Assembly: GCF_003534205.1 (NCBI RefSeq)
Contig: NZ_CP011102.1
Span: 2,058,036-2,122,035, forward strand
Source: Listeria weihenstephanensis
GTDB taxonomy: Bacteria; Bacillota; Bacilli; Lactobacillales; Listeriaceae
Reading direction: 5' to 3'
DNA length: 64,000 bases
Below, piece by piece: positions 58,056 through 64,000 of the stretch (its first letter is position 1; the number at the start of each line of letters is the position of its first letter). The position numbers were made by a program, and so were the translations under genes. The notes under the pieces are model-generated. The model was not told where the DNA came from. It ran no database searches and was given only the letters and a program-made list of their open reading frames with translations.

Positions 58056-59015
58056 ATGAATCCATTTGAATATACGAACGATAATAAACGCTATCACACG
58101 TGGAATTACTGCTTGCGAGAACATTTTGGCTATAAGGTTTTCAAAGTCGCGCTTGATGGTGGTTTTGATTGCCCCAACCGTGATGGCACAGTGGCGCACG
58201 GTGGTTGTACTTTTTGCAGTGCTGCTGGGTCGGGTGACTTCGCGGGAGATCGTGTCGATGATCTCAAAACACAATTTCATGAAATCAAGGATAAAATGCA
58301 TACAAAATGGAAAGATGGCAAATATATGGCGTATTTTCAAGCTTTCACGAATACACATGCCCCTGTTGCGGAACTTCGGGAAAAATATGAATCGGTGCTG
58401 GATGAACCAGGTGTCGTCGGACTTTCGATCGCAACACGTCCAGATTGCCTTCCTGATGATGTTGTGGACTATTTAGCCGAGTTAAACGACCGAATCTACC
58501 TGTGGGTGGAACTTGGCCTTCAAAGCGCGCACAATGAGACTGGCGTGTTAATCAACCGAGCGCATGACTATGATTGCTACGTGGACGGTGTCGAAAAATT
58601 ACACGCGCGTGGTATCCGTGTTTGCACGCATATTATTAACGGCCTCCCTCGCGAAACACCAGAAATGATGATGGAAACCGTGCAAAAAGTCGTTGAAAGC
58701 GGCGTTGCAGGAATCAAGATCCACTTATTACACCTACTCAAAGGCACGCCAATGGTGCAGCAATACAAAAACGGCGAACTGAAGTTTTTAACAAAAGAGG
58801 ATTATGTCAGCCTTGTTTGCGATCAGTTAGAAATTCTGCCTCCCGAAATGGTTATTCATCGTATTACTGGTGACGGCGCTCTAGAAGACCTCATTGGCCC
58901 TATTTGGAGCTTAAATAAATGGGAAGTTCTCAATTCCATCGATGCCGAACTTGTCCGTCGCGATAGTTGGCAAGGAAAGTTCTACAAAACAGCGAAAGTC
59001 GGTAATGAAGCATGA
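58056..59015 (+). CDS. ytqA: Radical SAM protein, YtqA (TIGR01212) family
   Basis: About 319 residues. Fe-S cysteines in the CPNRDGT...GGCTFCS arrangement, SIATRPDCLPDDV and WVELGLQSAHNET. Reaction unknown, although tRNA modification is often suggested. The ATG at 58056 is preceded by GAAGGAG at a long spacing; the frame opens at 58035. Overlaps ytqB by 4 bp. Confidence 0.9.
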   Translation: MNPFEYTNDNKRYHTWNYCLREHFGYKVFKVALDGGFDCPNRDGTVAHGGCTFCSAAGSGDFAGDRVDDLKTQFHEIKDKMHTKWKDGKYMAYFQAFTNTHAPVAELREKYESVLDEPGVVGLSIATRPDCLPDDVVDYLAELNDRIYLWVELGLQSAHNETGVLINRAHDYDCYVDGVEKLHARGIRVCTHIINGLPRETPEMMMETVQKVVESGVAGIKIHLLHLLKGTPMVQQYKNGELKFLTKEDYVSLVCDQLEILPPEMVIHRITGDGALEDLIGPIWSLNKWEVLNSIDAELVRRDSWQGKFYKTAKVGNEA

Positions 59016-59599
59016 ACTTAAAAAGCATTTTGCCATTCAGTCATGATTTACTCACACGCCTCCTCGTGCCTGGCGATATCGTCGTCGATGCAACCGCTGG
59101 AAATGGTCATGATACGGCCTTTCTAGCAGAACTTGTTGGCATTAACGGTCACGTCTTTAGTTTTGACATTCAGCAACAAGCCATCGACGCGACGACAGAA
59201 CTTTTAAAAGAAAAGCAACTAGCCGATCAAGTCACACTTTTTTGTGAGAGCCACGCTAACATGACCTCTTTGCTTGCAGATCAATCAATCAAAGCCGCCA
59301 TTTTTAATCTCGGCTATTTGCCCGGTGGTGACAAAACAATTACAACGCTGGCGGACACAACGATTCAGGCAATCGAAAGCGCCCTATCCTTGCTTGCTGT
59401 TGGAGGTATCGTTATTCTCGTGATTTACCACGGTCATCCAGAAGGTCAAACAGAGAAATCAGCCGTGCTACATTATGCTGAATCTTTAGCGCAAGAGCAA
59501 TTTCACGTTTTAGAATATCGCTTTATCAACCAACGCAACAACCCACCTTTCGTTATCGCTATCGAAAAAAGAAAAACAAAGCCAGTTCCCGCGAAATAA
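59012..59599 (+). CDS. ytqB: SAM-dependent methyltransferase, YtqB family
   Basis: 195 residues, Rossmann-type: VDATAGNGHDTAFLAEL (SAM loop), FSFDIQQQAID, AIFNLGYLPGGDK and NQRNNPPFVIAIEK. Annotated in relatives as a putative rRNA methylase. Translationally coupled to ytqA. Its last codons form the left arm of the terminator. Confidence 0.9.
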   Translation: MNLKSILPFSHDLLTRLLVPGDIVVDATAGNGHDTAFLAELVGINGHVFSFDIQQQAIDATTELLKEKQLADQVTLFCESHANMTSLLADQSIKAAIFNLGYLPGGDKTITTLADTTIQAIESALSLLAVGGIVILVIYHGHPEGQTEKSAVLHYAESLAQEQFHVLEYRFINQRNNPPFVIAIEKRKTKPVPAK

Positions 59600-59619
59600 A
59601 GTGGCAACTGGTTTTTGTT
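59577..59619 (+). terminator. ytqAB terminator
   Basis: CCAGTTcCC / GGcAACTGG stem with AAAA/TTTT extension; it begins inside the last ytqB codons. Confidence 0.75.
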
Positions 59620-59647
59620 TGAAATAAAGTTTCACGAAATGTATACT
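59619..59647 (+). promoter_or_regulatory. mupG promoter with candidate MurR operator
   Basis: TTGAAA (59619-59624), 17-bp spacer, TATACT (59642-59647). The dyad TGAAATAAAGTTTCA (59620-59634) covers the -35 and is identical to the one upstream of murQ. Confidence 0.7.
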
Positions 59648-59672
59648 TAAAATAAAACAAAAGAAAGATACG

Positions 59673-60749
59673 GTGGTTCACATGTTCGGTATTTCCATTT
59701 ATTTATCTGAAAACAACGATTTTGAAACAACAATAGAACGCGCTTCTGAGAAAGGTTTCTCGCTTATTTTCAGCTCCTTACATATCCCAGAAGAAGATCC
59801 CGCTCATTATTCCCATCTACTTACACGGCTGGGCAATGCTGCAAAAGCACACAAGATGCAATTAATCCTCGATATTTCTGCGGAATCGCTGGCACACCTT
59901 GATCTCACCATTGACCAAGCAGATCAAATTAGCAAGCTAGGCGTCACTGGTCTACGTGTTGATTATGGCTTAAACATAGCTGAAATAGCTAAACTCGCGA
60001 CGAAAATCAAGGTTTACCTTAACGCTAGCACTATTAATAAAACCTTTTTAGACGCACTGTTGCAGGCCGGCGTTGATATCTCACAAGTCGAAGCTTTTCA
60101 TAACTACTACCCAAAACCACACACAGGCCTGGATATTCCCTTTTTCAAGCAAACGAACGATTTTCTACACCAGTATGGCTTAAAAATCGCCGCTTTCGTA
60201 CCTGGTAATGGGGAAAAACGCCAACCATTATACGCCGGTCTACCTACACTCGAAAAACACCGTGATATCCACCCATTTGCCGCAGCGCTTGAGTTAAAAA
60301 CACTTGGCATTGACCACATTTATATTGGAGATCCATCATTGCAACCTAGCACAACAGACCAGTTTCAAGCATTTCAGCAAAATAGCACACTACTCCTTGA
60401 TTGCCAATTAGACAACGATCTTGACCCACAAATTCAGCAACATCTACTATCGCCTGACAATAACCGAATGGACCCAGCGCGCGACCTCATTCGCTTAGAA
60501 AAATCACGCCTCGCATTAGCAAACTTGAACATCCCAGCAATTCCATCAAGAGCCTGTCCAACAGGTAGTATCATGATTGATAACGCCTTATTTGGCCGCT
60601 ATCAAGGAGAAATTACAATCGCTCTACGCAACTTACCAGCAGAATCAAAAAGCAACATCATTGGTCAGCTAGATCCAGCCGCGATTCAAATATTGCCATT
60701 CATCCAACCTGGACAAATCATTCAACTACGATTACACACTAAAAAGTAG
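59673..60749 (+). CDS. mupG: DUF871 protein, 6-phospho-N-acetylmuramidase (MupG) type
   Basis: 358 residues: barrel domain (GISIYLSENN at the start, FSSLHIPEED, LRVDYG, AFHNYYPKPHTGLD) and a C-terminal cyclophilin-like domain (about 235-358). The DUF871 family includes S. aureus MupG, which cleaves MurNAc-6P-GlcNAc and sits with murQ-murP-murR. Here the gene is separate, but the shared 15-bp operator ties it to murQ. Start could be GTG/ATG around 59673-59682. Confidence 0.82.
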   Translation: MVHMFGISIYLSENNDFETTIERASEKGFSLIFSSLHIPEEDPAHYSHLLTRLGNAAKAHKMQLILDISAESLAHLDLTIDQADQISKLGVTGLRVDYGLNIAEIAKLATKIKVYLNASTINKTFLDALLQAGVDISQVEAFHNYYPKPHTGLDIPFFKQTNDFLHQYGLKIAAFVPGNGEKRQPLYAGLPTLEKHRDIHPFAAALELKTLGIDHIYIGDPSLQPSTTDQFQAFQQNSTLLLDCQLDNDLDPQIQQHLLSPDNNRMDPARDLIRLEKSRLALANLNIPAIPSRACPTGSIMIDNALFGRYQGEITIALRNLPAESKSNIIGQLDPAAIQILPFIQPGQIIQLRLHTKK

Positions 60750-60780
60750 CCTCGCGATTCTTAAGGCTACTTCTATAGTA

Positions 60781-62133
60781 TCAAACTGTTAACATTTCAC
60801 TAGCAACTAAAACTGGTCCCCCGCCAAAACGAGCAACTTTTGCTGAGCCAAACTCGCGCATCACATTTTTCGTATCTAGAATAAGTGAACTATTCGCTAA
60901 TATTTGTTCCTTATCAAATAGATCATGGCACGTAAGTATAATAACCAAATCATACAAAGCAAAACTACTATAATCAAGCGGAATTGTGTCGCGAATCGTG
61001 CCGTCTTTTTCTCTATATTTTGTTGCTAGCGGATCACAAAAATCAACATTAGCCCCAGCTTTCAAGAGATTTTCATATACTTCTATGCTCGGAGATTCCC
61101 GAAGATCATCAATATTTTCTTTATAAGCCATGCCCAAAATCAAAACACGTGAACCACTCAAAGCCTTTTGTTTACTATTTAAAGTAGTCATCGCTTTATG
61201 CACGACATGCTCTGGCATCTGATGATTCGTTTCTTGCGCAAGTTCAATAAAACGACTGAAAAAATTCACTTCTTTTGCTTTCCAAGACAAGTATATTGGG
61301 TCAAGTGGAATACAGTGCCCACCAATTCCCGGACCTGGATTGAAGCGCATAAAGCCAAATGGTTTTGTACTTGATGCTTCGATGGTTTCCCAGACATCAA
61401 TATCCAATTTTTCACATAGTAGCGACATCTCATTAATAAAGGCAATATTAATACTGCGGAATGTATTTTCAAGTAGCTTACTCATTTCAGCAACCTCTGT
61501 TGATGCGACAGGAACCACATGATCAATGACCTGCTCATACAAAGCCGTCCCAACTTGCATTGAAATTGGCGTCATACCACCCAATACTTTTGGTGTATTT
61601 TCGGTCTGATATGTCTTATTCCCTGGATCCACTCGTTCTGGCGAATAACATACGTAAAAATCTTCGTCCAGACGCCAACCATCTTTTTCAATGGGCGCAT
61701 AGATCAGCTCTTTAGAAGTACCTGGATATGTCGTGCTCTCTAACACAACGATCGTATTTGGTGTCATATTTTCGCGAATCATGTCAACCGCGCTCACGAT
61801 GTACGATGTATCTGGTTCATATGATTTCGTAAGCGGTGTTGGCACGCAGATAATGATAGCGTCCGCTCGAGCTAATTCTTTCGCATCTGTCGTCGCTATG
61901 AGTTGTTCTTTCAAAACTAGCTTCGAAAGCCTCTCCGACGTTATGTCCATGATATCCGACATTCCTTGATTTACAAGCGTCACTTTTGGTTCACTTGGAT
62001 CAAAACCGATAACTTGGAATCCAGCCTCTGCGAAAGAAATCGCCAATGGTAAACCTACATAACCAAGTCCCATAACAGCAATAACTGCTTCTTTTTTGTT
62101 TAAATAGTCTTTTAAAAGTTCGAAATTATTCAT
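60781..62133 (-). CDS. Nucleotide-sugar dehydrogenase, UDP-GlcNAc/ManNAc 6-dehydrogenase type
   Basis: 450 residues: N-terminal NAD fold (VMGLGYVGLPLAISFAEAG), central helix with ELENTFR-like LLENTFRSINIAFINE, catalytic cysteine in GIGGHCIPLDP and a C-terminal UDP-binding fold (ILGMAYKENIDDLRESPS). GGHCIPLDP, rather than the GGSCFPKD of UDP-glucose dehydrogenases, points to a UDP-N-acetylhexosamine. Would supply a uronic acid for the neighbouring synthase. Confidence 0.88.
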   Translation of the reverse strand: MNNFELLKDYLNKKEAVIAVMGLGYVGLPLAISFAEAGFQVIGFDPSEPKVTLVNQGMSDIMDITSERLSKLVLKEQLIATTDAKELARADAIIICVPTPLTKSYEPDTSYIVSAVDMIRENMTPNTIVVLESTTYPGTSKELIYAPIEKDGWRLDEDFYVCYSPERVDPGNKTYQTENTPKVLGGMTPISMQVGTALYEQVIDHVVPVASTEVAEMSKLLENTFRSINIAFINEMSLLCEKLDIDVWETIEASSTKPFGFMRFNPGPGIGGHCIPLDPIYLSWKAKEVNFFSRFIELAQETNHQMPEHVVHKAMTTLNSKQKALSGSRVLILGMAYKENIDDLRESPSIEVYENLLKAGANVDFCDPLATKYREKDGTIRDTIPLDYSSFALYDLVIILTCHDLFDKEQILANSSLILDTKNVMREFGSAKVARFGGGPVLVASEMLTV

Positions 62134-62171
62134 CCGCTCGTCCCCCGCATATTCATAGTTTTCTCTCTAGT

Positions 62172-63488
62172 TTAACGTGTTCCCCATTTCGCATTATTTA
62201 GTGTACACAATGCATAGATTCTAACAGGAATTAACCATAAGGCATGAATAATAATGTAGATTGGTGATAAGCAAAATGACCAAAAATTTTGCCTCGCATA
62301 GTAAGCATTACATACAAATCCAATCATCATAATATAAATACTTTGATAAAACAAAAATCTCCAGCTAAAGTACTCATGTAACGTGTCTAGATGAAATAGG
62401 AGCGATATTAAAAAATAGAGCCATAAAGCAAGTTCACAAGTTAGCCAAAACAGGAATATCGGCCTTTTCCAAGCAAATTGATACGCTCGAATACTTTCGA
62501 CAAAGAACGATTTTGACCATCTCGTTTGTTGTTTCAAAAACTGCTTAGGATTATCAGGTACATCCGTCAAGCACTGCGCTGTTGCTTGATAAACAATTCG
62601 TCCACCACCAGCATGTGCCATATTCGTCAATCTACGATCATCGCCAATCGAATTTTTCTTTCCAAAGGTAGTTCTTGTAAAATCATCCAAATTTTCGATA
62701 ATGAAATCCCGTCTAAACACTGTCAACGCTCCCGAACACACCAGAACATCGCCAGATAAACTCTGAGAACCACGACCCACATAAAAAGCACGATCATAAA
62801 GAGCATCCTGATAAAGCGTTAGAATATTTTTAGTCTTATTACGAGCTCTAACGTGTCCAGTAACACCCCAAATATCATCTTTTACAAAAGGCTTCATAAT
62901 CTCCTTAATCGTTGTTTTGAAGAAGTAACTATCACTATCGATAATCATCACGAAGTCACCAGTTGCTTTCTCAAAACCCCATTTTTGGGCTTCTCGTTTA
63001 CCCTGGTTTTCTTGAAATCGATGCGTAATCATGACTGTCTCCATTGCATTATTATTCACATAACGAGATATTTCCTTCGCAGCCTGATAACCATCTTGAT
63101 TTGGACTACCATCATCTATAAAAATAATCTCGTGAACAGTATACTCCTGAGCTAGAATGGAATGTACGCAATCTGTAATACTTTCTGGTGATTCATTATA
63201 AGAAGGCACAATAACACTTACTTTTTTATTTTCGCCCACATCATCTTGGTACGCACGATAAAAAAAGGATAAAAATAATTTTAACAACGTATATAATAAT
63301 GGTACTGCCATTAGCATACTTGTAATCATTCCCCAGTTTGTGTAAACAACAATACATATGTAAAACATCAAACCACTACAGACTGCAATAATTGCTAAAA
63401 ACAGCAATCGCGACCAGACTGTCTCCTCTGTTCTATATTTGTATTCTTTCTCTAAGACTTTCTCTTGTTCCCCCACAGAAATCAGCAT
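62172..63488 (-). CDS. Processive GT2 glycosyltransferase, hyaluronan/cellulose synthase-like
   Basis: About 438 residues: two N-terminal membrane segments (about 28-50, 54-75), GT-A domain with SVIVPSYNES, FIDDGSPNQDG, IIDSDSYF and the QQTRWSKSF (QxxRW) motif, then three to four C-terminal membrane segments. This is the HasA layout, in which the enzyme polymerises and extrudes the chain. ATG at 63488 after AAAGGAG; a TTG two codons earlier is possible. It precedes the dehydrogenase gene by 38 bp. Confidence 0.88.
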   Translation of the reverse strand: MLISVGEQEKVLEKEYKYRTEETVWSRLLFLAIIAVCSGLMFYICIVVYTNWGMITSMLMAVPLLYTLLKLFLSFFYRAYQDDVGENKKVSVIVPSYNESPESITDCVHSILAQEYTVHEIIFIDDGSPNQDGYQAAKEISRYVNNNAMETVMITHRFQENQGKREAQKWGFEKATGDFVMIIDSDSYFFKTTIKEIMKPFVKDDIWGVTGHVRARNKTKNILTLYQDALYDRAFYVGRGSQSLSGDVLVCSGALTVFRRDFIIENLDDFTRTTFGKKNSIGDDRRLTNMAHAGGGRIVYQATAQCLTDVPDNPKQFLKQQTRWSKSFFVESIRAYQFAWKRPIFLFWLTCELALWLYFLISLLFHLDTLHEYFSWRFLFYQSIYIMMIGFVCNAYYARQNFWSFCLSPIYIIIHALWLIPVRIYALCTLNNAKWGTR

Positions 63489-63668
63489 TCTCAACTCCTT
63501 TTGTTTTTTGAATATTTAGAAAATATTTTATAGAATAATGAATAATCACTTTTTTTAATCCAGAGCTCTTAAAAATCATGTGGTACACTCCTACTACAAA
63601 CTCCTCTCACGTCTAGATTCATTCACCTTAAAAGTTCCTAAAAATGTAAATATCCACTTACTTAATTC

Positions 63669-63697
63669 ATTATACCCTCATAAACCTAACTATTCAA
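63669..63697 (-). promoter_or_regulatory. Promoter of the GT2-dehydrogenase unit
   Basis: Minus-strand TTGAAT (63692-63697), 17-bp spacer, TATAAT (63669-63674). It leaves a leader of roughly 170 nt before the GT2 start. The 63489-63855 gap holds this promoter and the asnB terminator and no gene I can see. Confidence 0.65.
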
Positions 63698-63806
63698 GCT
63701 CTCAGAGAAAAATTCACAATATATACATAAACAGGGTGATTTAATGCAATGGTGACGCTAACAATACTAGCATTTATTGTTAAAAATTAAACCTTATATA
63801 AATGTA

Positions 63807-63842
63807 GTAAAAAAGCACTTAATCAAAAAGATTAAGTGCTTT
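63807..63842 (-). terminator. Terminator after the asparagine synthetase gene
   Basis: AAAGCACTTAATC / GATTAAGTGCTTT perfect 13-bp stem, A5 loop, T run on the minus strand. Confidence 0.85.
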
Positions 63843-63855
63843 GATGTTTATATTA

Positions 63856-63999
63856 TCACTTTCCAAAATCATACTTATCTACTACATACACATCATACCA
63901 AATCATAAAGATAACAACCGTCCAAATTTTACGGCTATAGTCTTGTTTTCCAGCACAATGATCTTCAAGCAATTGTAAGACATACTTTTTATTAATTAA
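63856..63999 (-). CDS. asnB: Asparagine synthetase (glutamine-hydrolysing), C-terminal fragment
   Basis: The last 47 codons of a minus-strand gene that enters from the right edge, ending in TGA at 63856-63858. The peptide contains YVLQLLEDHCAGKQDYSRK followed by IWTVVIFMIWYDVYV, the usual end of AsnB-type proteins (LLEEH..GK.D.S..IW....F..W). Such proteins are common in wall and polysaccharide loci. Most of the gene is outside the window, so the call rests on this tail only. Confidence 0.65.
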   Translation of the reverse strand, partial: LINKKYVLQLLEDHCAGKQDYSRKIWTVVIFMIWYDVYVVDKYDFGK

Positions 64000-64000
64000 A

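Noticed and set aside
60781-62133. UDP-glucose 6-dehydrogenase (hasB)
   Set aside because: Active-site motif GGHCIPLDP rather than GGSCFPKD; kept as UDP-HexNAc type, to be tested.

Overview
The window looks like chromosomal core DNA of a low-GC Firmicute of the family Listeriaceae, most likely a Listeria species outside the L. monocytogenes group. The gene order cysteine desulfurase, ezrA, fRMsr, rpsD, tyrS, ccpA, aroA, ytxH/ytxG, aminopeptidase, murC, sftA, ytpR/Q/P, followed further on by dat, pepV, ytgP, trpEGDCFBA and leuS, is the one I know from Listeria, with weaker similarity to Bacillus. The species-level call is an inference. I see no rRNA, tRNA, prophage, IS element or CRISPR array. 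Most genes are on the minus strand.

Layout. 1-6.6 kb: iscS-type desulfurase, ezrA, fRMsr, rpsD with an S4 autoregulatory leader, GNAT, and tyrS behind a Tyr T-box. 6.6-16.2 kb: ccpA, aroA (chorismate mutase-DAHP synthase), the general-stress type pair ytxG/ytxH, aminopeptidase T, murC and sftA. 16.4-25.5 kb: ytpR-ytpQ-ytpP, ytoQ, a GNAT, an M42 peptidase, ytzB, a MerR/quinone-reductase pair, a CsoR-fold regulator without its usual ligands, ytnP, trmB and ytmP. 25.9-35.4 kb: MarR/MFS efflux pair, dat, pepV, NUDIX, nnrD, a DJ-1 protein, an Lrp regulator and ytgP. 35.6-38.9 kb: an accessory Hsp70 of the HscC type, broken by a one-base frameshift, coupled to a membrane-anchored J-protein. 39.1-46.2 kb: a complete trp operon behind two tandem Trp T-boxes. 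46.3-50.1 kb: MurNAc uptake and catabolism (murQ-murP and a MurR-like RpiR). 50.2-55.5 kb: an OmpR-type two-component system with a 37-residue membrane peptide and a lytic transglycosylase-like protein, then leuS behind a T-box. 55.8-60.7 kb: a hypothetical membrane protein, an APC permease, ytqA-ytqB and a DUF871 protein (MupG type). 60.8-64 kb: UDP-sugar dehydrogenase, HasA-like GT2 synthase and the 3' end of an asparagine synthetase, probably a polysaccharide locus.

How parts work together. An identical 15-bp inverted repeat lies upstream of murQ and over the -35 of mupG, 9.5 kb away, suggesting one MurR regulon for recycling MurNAc-GlcNAc. Aromatic metabolism is controlled at several points (T-boxes on tyrS and trpE, a hairpin next to the aroA promoter). 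Three long imperfect inverted repeats (about 7.96, 19.7 and 25.7 kb) form a dispersed hairpin family located just 3' of minus-strand genes; one supplies the last codons and stop of a small membrane protein gene.
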